A stretch of DNA of 40,372 nt, from positions 1 through 40,372 of the forward strand of contig JAFTUI010000019.1 of NCBI GenBank assembly GCA_017466345.1. Reading direction: 5' to 3'. Position numbers and translations under genes: made by a program. Shown here in pieces: positions 30,714-38,628 of this stretch. Source of the DNA: Tidjanibacter sp. (GTDB taxonomy: Bacteria > Bacteroidota > Bacteroidia > Bacteroidales > Rikenellaceae). Position 1 is the first letter of the stretch, and each line of letters starts with the position of its first letter. The notes beneath the pieces were generated by a model that searched no databases, was not told where the DNA came from, and was given only the letters and a program-made list of their open reading frames with translations.

Positions 30714-31870
30714 TTATACTTAGGAACAAATTTGCGCCACACAGCCAACACAGCCTCCACCGCAGGGGCTACAAGGTCGTAAAGCCAATACATCGAGAGG
30801 AAACCTCGCTCCGAGAGTCGGCGCGAGAGCCTCTTCATCTGCCACCATACGAGTATAAACCTCAGTACGAGGAGTCCGCCAGCGGCAATTTTGGCGTAGA
30901 GTGGCAAAACTATTGCCACAATCGCAACCAAGAGGAAAAACAGTGCCCTCGACCACAACTCCACACCCGTAGCCCACCGAGCCCTCGCTGGATAGAAGCG
31001 GAAAGGATATGAGAGTCGCAAGCGGCGAGGTAGCCACCAATCAAGCCCCGCCCACGAGCACTCATCGAGCGTTGCCGAGCCACCCATTATGGCTATGGTG
31101 TTATCCTTGTGGGCAATCTTCTGTACAAAGAGGTCGTCCTCGCCCATATTGAGGTTCAGATGATTAAAACCCCTTGCGGAGTAATACACTCCCTTCGTAA
31201 AGCCCAAGTTGGAGAGTACTCCACGATGGGGATGGCGATGCACAGCAGCCGACAACCAACGCACCGAAAGTGCCATATTGGCACATCTGATGGTCTTGTT
31301 CCACCTTGCCTTGCGGGGCAGAAACGATGTGTAGCCCAGCACCACCTCGTGACCGACAAAACCACGAGCCATAACCTCTGCCCACCTCTCGGAGCGGGGA
31401 GAGCAGTCGGGATGTGTGAAGAGTAGATTGTCGTAGCGTGCCGCCTTTATGCCCACATTCAGAGCCATCTTCGTAGAGATGGGGAAGAGTGGATCGGCAG
31501 CGAGTTTTGTTGTTGTGAGTCTATCGCCCCACTGTATCCTCATCATTGAGAGTTGCTCGGACACCTCCACATTGCCCGTAACATCCACCACCACGACCTC
31601 ATACTTGGCGTGTCGCTGTCCCAAGAAGAGCGGTAGTCTATCTTCGAGAAAACTGTGGTCCGCCTCGTAGAGTGGTATGACAACCGAGAGCCCCACCTGC
31701 TTAGACTCCTCCGAGGGTGCAGGGTTACGATGACGACTAATGCGCCCATATACAACGATATAGTAGCAAAGCTGCACAAGGAAGAATAGCATTAGCAACG
31801 AGAGCATAACAATGCTCATCTGCTCGCTACCTTCAATCAAAAAGTTGCTCCAAAAAACTCCTCTCTCCAT
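30704..31870 (-). CDS. Family 2 glycosyltransferase, membrane-bound
   Basis: The 388-residue protein has an N-terminal transmembrane helix (VMLSLLMLFFLVQLCYYIVVYG), a GT-A fold domain (LSVVIPLYEADHSFLEDRLP, YEVVVVDVTGN, FTHPDCSPRSERWAEV with a DCS metal site in place of DxD), a GEDDLFVQKI acceptor motif, and one or two C-terminal membrane helices (ALFFLLVAIVAIVLPLY). The donor and acceptor are unknown. The ATG at 31870 is preceded by a -7 box at 31892-31899. A later start at 31819 (SIVMLSLL) is possible. Its stop overlaps the sigma factor start by 10 bp, so this is the probable first gene of the operon. Confidence 0.88.
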   Translation of the reverse strand: MERGVFWSNFLIEGSEQMSIVMLSLLMLFFLVQLCYYIVVYGRISRHRNPAPSEESKQVGLSVVIPLYEADHSFLEDRLPLFLGQRHAKYEVVVVDVTGNVEVSEQLSMMRIQWGDRLTTTKLAADPLFPISTKMALNVGIKAARYDNLLFTHPDCSPRSERWAEVMARGFVGHEVVLGYTSFLPRKARWNKTIRCANMALSVRWLSAAVHRHPHRGVLSNLGFTKGVYYSARGFNHLNLNMGEDDLFVQKIAHKDNTIAIMGGSATLDECSWAGLDWWLPRRLRLSYPFRFYPARARWATGVELWSRALFFLLVAIVAIVLPLYAKIAAGGLLVLRFILVWWQMKRLSRRLSERGFLSMYWLYDLVAPAVEAVLAVWRKFVPKYKWR

Positions 31871-31891
31871 CAAAAACGTAAATATAGATTA

Positions 31892-31929
31892 CAAAGTTAC
31901 TCATTTTTTTGGAAAATCCGTTACCTTTG
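31892..31929. promoter_or_regulatory. Divergent promoters (glycosyltransferase operon left, tgt right)
   Basis: TAACTTTG on the minus strand (31892-31899) and TACCTTTG on the plus strand (31922-31929). The plus-strand box ends only 7 bp before the tgt ATG, so the tgt mRNA is probably leaderless. The minus box leaves about 21 bp to the glycosyltransferase ATG. Confidence 0.6.
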
Positions 31930-31936
31930 CGCCACT

Positions 31937-33067
31937 ATGAAATTTACACTGCAACATACCGACCCGCTGAGCAAAGCTCGTGCAGGCAAAATTGAGACCG
32001 CACACGGCACTATCGAAACCCCTATATTTATGCCCGTAGGCACCGCAGCCTCCGTAAAGGGCATCTTCCACCGCGACCTTAGGGAGGATGTGAAGGCGCA
32101 GATTATCCTCGCCAACACCTACCATCTCTACCTTCGTCCGGGTATGGAGGTTATCGAAAAGGCGGGAGGTGTGCATCGTTTTAGCACCTGGGACCGCCCA
32201 ATGCTTACCGATAGCGGTGGTTTTCAGGTCTTTTCGCTTGCCGCAAGGCGCAAAATCACCGAGGAGGGTGTGCGCTTTTCGAGCCATATAGACGGTTCTA
32301 AACACATCTTCACGCCCGAGAATGTTATCGACACCGAGCGTACCATCGGAGCCGATATTATGATGGCATTTGACGAGTGCCCCGATGGCAACAGCGACTA
32401 TCGCTACGCCAAACGCTCCTTGGAGATGACTCAGCGTTGGCTCGATAGGTGTTTTACGCAATATGAGCGTACAGCACCTAAGTACGGTTATCATCAGTCG
32501 CTCTTCCCCATCGTGCAGGGTTGCACCTACCCCGACCTGAGGGCTTCGGCAGCAGAGTTTGTGCAACAATACGAGGCGGATGGCTATGCCATTGGAGGTT
32601 TGGCAGTTGGCGAGCCTGCGCCCGTTATGTACGAGATGATTGAGGTTGTCAATGCCATACTCCCCACCGACCGCCCACGCTACCTTATGGGTGTAGGTAC
32701 GCCCATCAACATTTTGGAGGGCATTGATAGGGGTGTCGATATGTTCGACTGCGTGATGCCCACCCGCAACGGCAGAAATGGTATGCTCTTCACCTCGGAG
32801 GGTATCATCAACATCCGCAACGAGAAGTGGAAAGAGGATTTTTCGCCCATAGACCCCAATGGCGCGAGTTGGGTAGATACCACATACTCAAAGGCTTACC
32901 TTCGCCACCTCAACATTGCGGGCGAGATGATGGCAGCACAAATCGCCTCGCTCCACAACGTGGCGTTCTACCTGTGGCTCGTGGGCGAAGCCCGCAAGCA
33001 CATCATAGCCAGCGACTTTAAGGCGTGGAAGGAGGCGATGGTCATAAAACTCTCGCGCAGATTGTAA
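31937..33067 (+). CDS. tgt: tRNA-guanine transglycosylase
   Basis: Tgt exchanges guanine 34 for the queuine precursor preQ1 in tRNAs with GUN anticodons. The 376-residue TIM-barrel protein has the substrate-binding Asp92 in LTDSGGFQVFS, the VQGCTYPDLR loop, GGLAVGEP, and the nucleophile Asp271 in FDCVMPTRNGRNG. The region that carries the CxCxxC zinc site in E. coli Tgt here reads IDPNGASWVDTTYSKAYLRHL (309-325), with no Cys, although the His equivalent is kept in SLHN (340). Length is normal, so this is not truncation. The -7 box ends 7 bp before the ATG. Confidence 0.95.
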   Translation: MKFTLQHTDPLSKARAGKIETAHGTIETPIFMPVGTAASVKGIFHRDLREDVKAQIILANTYHLYLRPGMEVIEKAGGVHRFSTWDRPMLTDSGGFQVFSLAARRKITEEGVRFSSHIDGSKHIFTPENVIDTERTIGADIMMAFDECPDGNSDYRYAKRSLEMTQRWLDRCFTQYERTAPKYGYHQSLFPIVQGCTYPDLRASAAEFVQQYEADGYAIGGLAVGEPAPVMYEMIEVVNAILPTDRPRYLMGVGTPINILEGIDRGVDMFDCVMPTRNGRNGMLFTSEGIINIRNEKWKEDFSPIDPNGASWVDTTYSKAYLRHLNIAGEMMAAQIASLHNVAFYLWLVGEARKHIIASDFKAWKEAMVIKLSRRL

Positions 33068-33138
33068 TTCTGGGTGGGGTTTTATGCCGAATGAGAGCAT
33101 TTTAGACGAAAAAATCTTTTTTTTGTCAATTTTATATG

Positions 33139-33146
33139 TATCTTTG
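33139..33146 (+). promoter_or_regulatory. -7 box for rpmI-rplT
   Basis: TATCTTTG lies 32 bp upstream of the rpmI ATG. It suggests rpmI-rplT has its own promoter instead of depending on tgt. A short CTGTTTAACC motif in the leader recurs just after the rpmI stop (33376-33387). Confidence 0.6.
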
Positions 33147-33178
33147 CAGGCTGTTTAACCAATTAAATTTTATCGAAA

Positions 33179-33373
33179 ATGCCAAAAATGAAAACAAACG
33201 CCGGCGCGAAGAAACGCTTTGACTTCACCGGCACCGGTAAGATTAAGAGGAAACACGCTTATCACAGCCACATCCTCACCAAAAAATCTACCAAACGCAA
33301 ACGCAACTTGGACTATTCGGCAATCGTAACTCCCGCCGATGCAGCCAAACTTCGCAAACTCCTCGTTAAATAA
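33179..33373 (+). CDS. rpmI: Ribosomal protein L35
   Basis: A 64-residue basic protein of the large subunit. It starts [20 protein letters not shown] and continues with the family segment [21 protein letters not shown]. Length matches bL35. It precedes rplT by 105 bp. The usual upstream partners infC and thrS are absent, and tgt is the neighbour instead. Confidence 0.97.
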   Translation: MPKMKTNAGAKKRFDFTGTGKIKRKHAYHSHILTKKSTKRKRNLDYSAIVTPADAAKLRKLLVK

Positions 33374-33478
33374 TCAACTGTTTAACCCGTAGAGTTAATG
33401 TTTAACCAAAGAGAGAATTAGCCCCGAAGAGTGAGGGAGAACCTCGCCGCTAATCTTTCGATTAAAACTTAAATTTTT
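33374..33478 (+). promoter_or_regulatory. rpmI-rplT spacer with a possible L20 leader structure
   Basis: The spacer is longer than usual. ATTAGC (33417-33422) can pair with GCTAAT (33449-33454), enclosing a second stem GAGG (33433-33436) with CCTC (33442-33445). In other bacteria L20 represses its own operon by binding a leader RNA. Whether this stem is such a site is inference. Confidence 0.35.
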
Positions 33479-33823
33479 ATGCCAAGATCAGTAAATGCCG
33501 TAGCATCGAGAGCTCGCAGAAAAAAAGTTTTAAAACTTGCCAAAGGTAACTTTGGTTCAAGGGGAAACGTCTGGACAGTCGCTAAGAATACTGTCGAGAA
33601 AGGTTTGCAGTTCGCCTATCGCAACCGCAAAGAGAAGAAGAGAAATTACCGCAGCTTGTGGATTCAGCGTATCAACGCTGCCGCTCGTATGAATGGTATG
33701 ACCTATTCTGAGTTTATGGGTAAGTGCCACGCAAAGGGCATCGAGATGAACCGCAAGGTTCTCGCTGACCTCGCGATGAATCACCCCCAGGCTTTCGAGA
33801 AAATTGTAAATACGGTTAAATAG
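33479..33823 (+). CDS. rplT: Ribosomal protein L20
   Basis: This 114-residue bL20 is needed early in 50S assembly and binds 23S rRNA. It shows [20 protein letters not shown] at the start, the [21 protein letters not shown] region, and [21 protein letters not shown]. Length is normal. It is cotranscribed with rpmI and ends at a strong terminator (33850). Confidence 0.98.
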   Translation: MPRSVNAVASRARRKKVLKLAKGNFGSRGNVWTVAKNTVEKGLQFAYRNRKEKKRNYRSLWIQRINAAARMNGMTYSEFMGKCHAKGIEMNRKVLADLAMNHPQAFEKIVNTVK

Positions 33824-33849
33824 TTTGCACCCTTAGTGCGAACTTGCGA

Positions 33850-33882
33850 GGGGCTTCCACAGCAGTGGAAGCCCCTTATTTT
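33850..33882 (+). terminator. rplT intrinsic terminator
   Basis: GGGGCTTCCAC (33850-33860) pairs perfectly with GTGGAAGCCCC (33865-33875) around AGCA and is followed by TTATTTT. It lies 26 bp after the rplT stop. Confidence 0.93.
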
Positions 33883-33907
33883 GCCTCCCCACGAGAGTTA
33901 GAGCAGG

Positions 33908-33958
33908 GAAAAGGGTTACAAGGATTGCAGGGGTTACAGGGATAATAGGAATAACAAA
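33908..33958. repeat. 9-bp degenerate tandem repeats
   Basis: Units such as GGGTTACAA, GGATTGCAG, GGGTTACAG and GGATAATAG keep a 9-bp spacing. This is the same family as at 15865 and 40080. Confidence 0.65.
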
Positions 33959-33971
33959 CATCAAAAATCCA

Positions 33972-34013
33972 CCTTTGTTCTTGGGTATTAGAAAAGATAC
34001 CCGTGAACAAAGG
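33972..34013. repeat. Extended GGGTAT/ATACCC hairpin
   Basis: CCTTTGTTC (33972-33980) and GAACAAAGG (34005-34013) extend the GGGTAT (33983-33988) and ATACCC (33997-34002) stem, with 2-nt mismatched joints. This is the longest-paired member of the family. It lies downstream of recN on the minus strand and could terminate it. Confidence 0.85.
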
Positions 34014-34071
34014 GGGGGTATGTGATGACCAGCGATGGTGCAATGTGCAGGCGGCGGCTGACCGCCGACCG

Positions 34072-35715
34072 TTACTTGCCTATAAGGGCAATAGCCTGCT
34101 GGCGGGCAGCCTCGGTAATGTTCGAGCCCGATAGCATTGCGGCAATTTCGCCCACACGCTCCTCGGCTGAGAGGTGTTTGATTTGTGTTGTGCCCTCCGA
34201 CTTAAAGACGCGGAAGTGGGTGTCGCCCTTCGATGCCACCTGAGGCAGGTGGGTGATGTTGATAACCTGGCGACCTGCCGAGAGTTCGGCAATAATCTCG
34301 CCCGTAACATCTGCCACCCTACCCGAAATACCGGTATCAATCTCATCAAAGACGAGTGTAGGCATCTGCGTCTTATCGGCAACGAGAGCCTTCAAGCAGA
34401 GCATAACCCTCGAAATCTCGCCACCCGAGGCGACCTTTTCGATAGGTTGGGGCTGGAATTTGGGAGTCGAAGAGAAGCGGAACGAAACACTATCCGCACC
34501 CGAAGGTGCAAAGTCGGCAAGTGGCGCAATATCGCACACAAAGCGGCTCTGCTCCATACCGAGCCTTGCGAGCATTGCCTCGGTCTGCACCGATAGTTGC
34601 TCGGCGGCTTTTTGGCGGCTCTCAGAGAGTCTTGCGGCGCACTCCGCACACATCTGGCGTTGTGTGGCAACCTCCTCAGAGAGTCGCACCAACTCCTCAT
34701 CGCCACCAACGATAATCTCCAAGCGTGAGCGGTAGTCCTCCTCAATCGCCAACAGCTCCTCTACGCTCTGCACCGAGTGTTTGCGCATCAGGGTATATAT
34801 GGCGTCTATCCTATCCACCACCGCAGCAGCCCTCTCAGGGTTGCCATCCACCCTTTCTCGGCCCTCGGCAAGCAGTGCCGAGATGTCTTTCAGTTCCACC
34901 AGCGCACCCCTCACACGCTCGGCAATATCCTCGGCAGGGGCATACACATCCTTAATACGAGCAAAGGAGCCCTCAATACGTTTGAGCCTTGCCAACACGC
35001 CCTGCTCCTCCTCGTCAAGAGCCTGTCCGCCCTCGCCCAGAGCCTCCGTAATGCGCTCCACGTTGTCTAAGAGGCGTTGCTCTTGCTCCAACTCCTCCAA
35101 TTCGCCCGCACGCAGGTGCAGAGCCGAGAGTTGGTTATATTGGAACTCCACATACTCCCTATCCTTGCGCACAGCCTCCAACTTGGCACTAAGTGCGGCA
35201 TAGCTCCTCTCGGCAGCCACCAACGAGCCATAGCGAGTGCCATACTCCGCCCTGAGCAACCCGTTATCTGCCATAGCATCCACAATCGCCATCCTAAAAC
35301 CCTCATCAGCAAGCATTAGCGAACTGTGTTGCGAGTGGATGTCGATGAGCCTTGTGGCGAGTTCTCGGAGCGTAGTGAGCGACACTGGAAGGTCGTTGAC
35401 GTATGCCCTCGACTTGCCGGCAGGAGTTATTACCCTGCGGATGATGGTCTCGTTGTCGTATTCGAGATCGTTTGCCTCGAAGAACTCCTCCAAATGGTAC
35501 TCCGAGATATTAAATGTAGCCTCCACCACACAACCTTTGCCACTCTCTTTGAGCGTGGCAACATCTGCCCTCTCGCCCAGCACCAAACCCAGAGCACCCA
35601 TCAGGATACTCTTACCCGCACCCGTCTCGCCTGTGATGATATTCAAATGGGGCGAGAGCGTCATATCCAGACGCTCTATGAGTGCATAATTCTCTACTGC
35701 AAGGTGCTGTAACAT
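34072..35715 (-). CDS. recN: DNA repair protein RecN
   Basis: RecN is an SMC-like ATPase that acts early in double-strand-break repair. The 547-residue protein has Walker A GETGAGKSILMGALGLVLG (about 29-47), a central coiled-coil region of roughly 250 residues, the signature VASGGEISRVMLCLKAL, and Walker B TLVFDEIDTGISGRVAD, followed by INITHLPQVA. Length fits the family (about 550). The ATG at 35715 opens MLQHLAVENYALIERLD. It follows the omega gene after 127 bp. In many Bacteroidales coaBC lies in this interval, but it is absent here. Confidence 0.97.
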   Translation of the reverse strand: MLQHLAVENYALIERLDMTLSPHLNIITGETGAGKSILMGALGLVLGERADVATLKESGKGCVVEATFNISEYHLEEFFEANDLEYDNETIIRRVITPAGKSRAYVNDLPVSLTTLRELATRLIDIHSQHSSLMLADEGFRMAIVDAMADNGLLRAEYGTRYGSLVAAERSYAALSAKLEAVRKDREYVEFQYNQLSALHLRAGELEELEQEQRLLDNVERITEALGEGGQALDEEEQGVLARLKRIEGSFARIKDVYAPAEDIAERVRGALVELKDISALLAEGRERVDGNPERAAAVVDRIDAIYTLMRKHSVQSVEELLAIEEDYRSRLEIIVGGDEELVRLSEEVATQRQMCAECAARLSESRQKAAEQLSVQTEAMLARLGMEQSRFVCDIAPLADFAPSGADSVSFRFSSTPKFQPQPIEKVASGGEISRVMLCLKALVADKTQMPTLVFDEIDTGISGRVADVTGEIIAELSAGRQVINITHLPQVASKGDTHFRVFKSEGTTQIKHLSAEERVGEIAAMLSGSNITEAARQQAIALIGK

Positions 35716-35842
35716 TGTGTTTCCGAAGAAGTGGTGGTGTTATTCTATCAATCGAGCGGGCAGGAAAGGTCCAACTCTCCCAACCCGCCCCATTGTCTTT
35801 CTATTGTCGTTCGGAGTCGAATATCGCGCCAAAGAAGGCTCT

Positions 35843-36151
35843 CTATTTCTCCTTGAAAGCCACCTCGCCTGCCAAGAACTCCTCGGTAGCAATGAGAGTG
35901 GGCTTAGGAATACGCTCGTAGTACTTCGAAATCTCAATCTGCTCGCGGTTCTCGAAGGTCTCTTCGAGGGTGTCGGTCGAGGACGAGAAGTCCGAGAGTT
36001 TGCGGTTGAGTTCCTGTTTGAGTTCGGTCGCAATCTGGTTTGCTCGCTTTGCAATGATGGTCACCGACTCATAGACGTTGCCTGTGGGGGCATCAATGTC
36101 GGTAAGTTTGCGAGTTACGGTGTTGTTGGGAACATTTTTTTTGATTTCCAT
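35843..36151 (-). CDS. rpoZ: RNA polymerase omega subunit (Rpb6-like)
   Basis: The 102-residue protein resembles the Bacteroidota omega/Rpb6 family, which stabilises the beta' subunit. The PTGNVYESVTIIAKRANQIATELKQELNRK segment carries the conserved helix with the AKRANQI motif. The C-terminal part (PKPTLIATEEFLAGEVAFKEK) is typical of this phylum and less like E. coli omega. It lies 38 bp after bamD on the same strand, a conserved pair in this phylum. Confidence 0.88.
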   Translation of the reverse strand: MEIKKNVPNNTVTRKLTDIDAPTGNVYESVTIIAKRANQIATELKQELNRKLSDFSSSTDTLEETFENREQIEISKYYERIPKPTLIATEEFLAGEVAFKEK

Positions 36152-36189
36152 ATTTTTATCCTCCTATCTATTTTGTCGGTGGTGTGTGT

Positions 36190-37050
36190 TTATTGTATCG
36201 TCTGATTGTTATTCTCTGCATCCTCTGCCTCGGTAGCATCGGCATCGGCATTGTGCTTAGCCAAGAACCTCTTGGCGGCTCGCTGCATACGCTCGGCAGC
36301 CTTTGCGTGCTTCGATTCGGGGAACTCCGAGATGAAGTTGTAGTAGGCGTCCATCGTATCCAAGAACCTATCTACCTGCAACGAGGCAAGAGAGTTGTCT
36401 GCCAAGCGGTAACTTGCATCGAGCGTCAGGAAGAGTATCTCCTCGCGGTGGGGAGTGTCGGGAAACTCTGCCAAAGCATTCTCGAAGGCGATGATAGCCG
36501 CTTTGTAGCGTCCCGTCTTGTAGTAAGTACGGGCGTTTATGAACGACTTGTCGTAGAGTTTATTCTTCAACTCTTCGAGCCTCATCTCGCAAATACCCAT
36601 CTTGGGCGAGGAGGGGTAACGCTCCATATACTCGCCAATAGCCCTAATGGCCTGCAAGGTTGTTGTCTGGTCGCGCGAAGGCTGGGGCGAAGAGAAGTAG
36701 TAGCCCATAGCGTGCATATACTCCACATCCTCCAACAGCGGACTACGACCGTAGGTGCTACGATACTCGTCAAAAATCCTACCGCTGGTGTGGAAGTCGC
36801 CCTGCTTATAGAAGCAGCAACCCGTATAGTACATAATCGTGTCCGACCTCATTGTGGAGGCGTAGCGGGGCGCGAGTTCCTCGAAGAGTTGGAGTGCGTG
36901 CTGGAAATCGCCATCGTGGTAGTAGTTGATGGCGGCGCGATACATCTGCTCGGAGTCGTTCAGTTTGAGCAATTTATTGAAAGGGCTGCAACCTACAACT
37001 CCAACAGCAGTGGCAATAATTACCAGTTTTACTATATTGACTCTCTTCAT
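36190..37050 (-). CDS. bamD: Outer membrane assembly lipoprotein BamD
   Basis: BamD is the essential lipoprotein partner of BamA in inserting beta-barrels into the outer membrane. The 286-residue protein starts KRVNIVKLVIIATAVGVVGC, a signal peptide with Cys21 as the lipidation site. Tetratricopeptide-like repeats follow (YRAAINYYHDGDFQHALQLFEELA, YYTGCCFYKQGDFHTSGRIF, ARTYYKTGRYKAAIIAFENALAEFPDT). A Glu/Asp/Asn-rich C-terminus ends the chain. The ATG at 37050 gives the lipoprotein signal. The longer frame to 37092 adds 14 residues that would spoil it. A -7 box lies at 37101-37108. Confidence 0.93.
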   Translation of the reverse strand: MKRVNIVKLVIIATAVGVVGCSPFNKLLKLNDSEQMYRAAINYYHDGDFQHALQLFEELAPRYASTMRSDTIMYYTGCCFYKQGDFHTSGRIFDEYRSTYGRSPLLEDVEYMHAMGYYFSSPQPSRDQTTTLQAIRAIGEYMERYPSSPKMGICEMRLEELKNKLYDKSFINARTYYKTGRYKAAIIAFENALAEFPDTPHREEILFLTLDASYRLADNSLASLQVDRFLDTMDAYYNFISEFPESKHAKAAERMQRAAKRFLAKHNADADATEAEDAENNNQTIQ

Positions 37051-37100
37051 CTCTATCGGTTTTTGCCAAATAGGGCTCTGCAAAGAGCGCATTTAGCGTG

Positions 37101-37108
37101 CAAAGTTA
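37101..37108 (-). promoter_or_regulatory. -7 box for bamD-rpoZ
   Basis: The minus strand reads TAACTTTG, 50 bp upstream of the chosen bamD ATG. It diverges from the recombinase promoter at 37174. Confidence 0.55.
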
Positions 37109-37173
37109 TACATTTTTAACGACTAACGAAAAAATATATTATCTTTTTCCTGCGAGTGTCACGATATTTTTTG

Positions 37174-37181
37174 TATCTTTG
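37174..37181 (+). promoter_or_regulatory. -7 box for the xer-hpf unit
   Basis: TATCTTTG, 30 bp before the ATG at 37212. The ATG at 37182 touches the box and cannot be the start if this promoter is used. Confidence 0.6.
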
Positions 37182-37211
37182 ATGAGAGATAACCCCACAA
37201 GAATTGTACGA

Positions 37212-38168
37212 ATGGCAAATCTACTCACTCAGTTCGAGGACTTCCTGAGGGCAGAAAGACGACTCTCGGCAGGCACCATAGCCAACTACTTGCGCGATTG
37301 CAGGGAGTTTTTGGCTTTTTGCCACATCGCCGAGGAGGAGTTCGCCCCCTCGCGGATAGATAGTAGCGACCTCAGGGAGTGGATTATGCACCTTGCCGAT
37401 GGCAAAAAAACCACCACAAAGAGTGGCAGAAAACTAAGCACCGCCCAATATAAAAACTCGTCTATAAACACCAAGTCCTCCTCAATAAAGGCTCTATTTG
37501 CGTGGCTGAGCGCATCGGGGCACATTGAGAGTAACCCCTTTGCCAACATCTCGCAAATCAAAACCGATTCGCACTTGCCCACATACATTGACGAGAGCAA
37601 GATGATGGATATTTTGGAGGAGTTGGTGGCACGCCAGAGGAGCGATGATTACAAGGTGAGGCGAGATGCTCTACTTGTGATATTGCTCTACTCTACGGGG
37701 CTGCGTTTGGCGGAGATTACCTCCCTCACACGCACAAATTTCTCCCACAATTGGGGGGAGGTAAAAGTGAGAGGTAAAGGACAGAAAGAACGCATAGTTC
37801 CCATAGTGAGTATTTTACGTCCACTGCTGAAAGATTTCTATGAATTTTCGCACTCGGAAATTTGCAGTTCCGAACAAAATTCACTATTTTTAACATCGAA
37901 AGGCGAGCCTATGAGTCGCTACCAGATTGAGCGAGCGGTGCAGAAGGTGCTTGGCGAGCTGGGTGTGGAGGGCAAACGCAGCCCCCACATACTACGCCAC
38001 ACTTTTGCCACGTTACTACTCGAAAGGGGCGCAGACATACGCGAGATACAGGAGCTATTGGGGCACTCCTCGTTGCAAACCACGCAGATATACACCCACA
38101 ACAACATCTCGCGCCTAAGGTCCGTCTATCAGAGTGCCCACCCGCGAGGGGCAAAGACAACCAAATAG
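37212..38168 (+). CDS. Tyrosine recombinase, XerC/XerD family
   Basis: This 318-residue site-specific recombinase probably resolves chromosome dimers at dif. The N-terminal SAM-like core-binding domain (about 1-115) precedes the catalytic domain with the full active-site set: R165 (STGLRLAEI), K189 (VRGKGQKER), H259 and R262 (HILRHTFA), H285 (LLGHSS) and the nucleophile Y294 (QIYTH). Length is typical of XerC/D. In Bacteroidales a XerC/D gene next to the hibernation factor gene is common, so this is more likely chromosomal Xer than a mobile-element integrase. Which of XerC or XerD it is cannot be decided here. Confidence 0.93.
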   Translation: MANLLTQFEDFLRAERRLSAGTIANYLRDCREFLAFCHIAEEEFAPSRIDSSDLREWIMHLADGKKTTTKSGRKLSTAQYKNSSINTKSSSIKALFAWLSASGHIESNPFANISQIKTDSHLPTYIDESKMMDILEELVARQRSDDYKVRRDALLVILLYSTGLRLAEITSLTRTNFSHNWGEVKVRGKGQKERIVPIVSILRPLLKDFYEFSHSEICSSEQNSLFLTSKGEPMSRYQIERAVQKVLGELGVEGKRSPHILRHTFATLLLERGADIREIQELLGHSSLQTTQIYTHNNISRLRSVYQSAHPRGAKTTK

Positions 38169-38243
38169 GAGCCATAGGGCTGGAATGGAATTTGCAAAAC
38201 GTAGCCTTCCGTGGAGAAGGTAATTTATATACACACTAAAAGT

Positions 38244-38250
38244 AAGGAGG
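38244..38250 (+). promoter_or_regulatory. Strong Shine-Dalgarno sequence of hpf
   Basis: AAGGAGG lies 7 nt before the ATG at 38258. It is the only textbook Shine-Dalgarno site I noticed in the window, in a phylum where these are rare. Confidence 0.75.
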
Positions 38251-38257
38251 ACTTGGT

Positions 38258-38554
38258 ATGAACGTAAAGATTCAATCCGTAAAGTTCGATGCAGACAAGA
38301 AACTCATCGATTTCATCGAGAACAAGATGGCAAAACTCGACCGCTTTGTGGAGCGTGCCATTTCGGCAGAGGTTATCCTCAAAATCGACAAAGACCCTGA
38401 GCAGGGCAACAAGGTTGCAACCATCAAGATTGAAGTTCCTACCGACACAATCATCGCAGAGCACCAGAGCAAATCGTTTGAGGAGTCGGTGGATGGCGCA
38501 ATTGACGCAATCAAAAAACAACTCGAAAAACATAAAGACAAATTTGCAAAATAG
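38258..38554 (+). CDS. hpf: Ribosome hibernation-promoting factor
   Basis: The 98-residue short-form HPF/RaiA protein binds the 30S decoding region and shuts down idle ribosomes. It shows the family start MNVKIQSVKFDADKKLIDFI, ENKMAKLDRFVERAISAEVI and the basic C-terminal helix DGAIDAIKKQLEKHKDKFAK. It lacks the long-form C-terminal dimerisation domain. It lies 89 bp after the xer gene, is led by a strong Shine-Dalgarno site, and is closed by a near-perfect terminator. Confidence 0.96.
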   Translation: MNVKIQSVKFDADKKLIDFIENKMAKLDRFVERAISAEVILKIDKDPEQGNKVATIKIEVPTDTIIAEHQSKSFEESVDGAIDAIKKQLEKHKDKFAK

Positions 38555-38568
38555 AGCACACAACCAAA

Positions 38569-38611
38569 CACAACACCCCCTCTATGACATAGAGGGGGTG
38601 TTGTGTTTTAA
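38569..38611 (+). terminator. hpf intrinsic terminator
   Basis: CACAACACCCCCTCTATG (38569-38586) and its exact complement CATAGAGGGGGTGTTGTG (38588-38605) form an 18-bp stem, followed by TTTTA. The right side lies just downstream of the convergent GyrI-like gene. Confidence 0.93.
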
Positions 38612-38628
38612 TACTACGCCTTGTGGCG

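Noticed and set aside
37212-38168. Tyrosine recombinase as an integrase of a mobile element
   Set aside because: There is no attachment site, tRNA or element cargo, and the xer-hpf pairing is typical of the chromosome.
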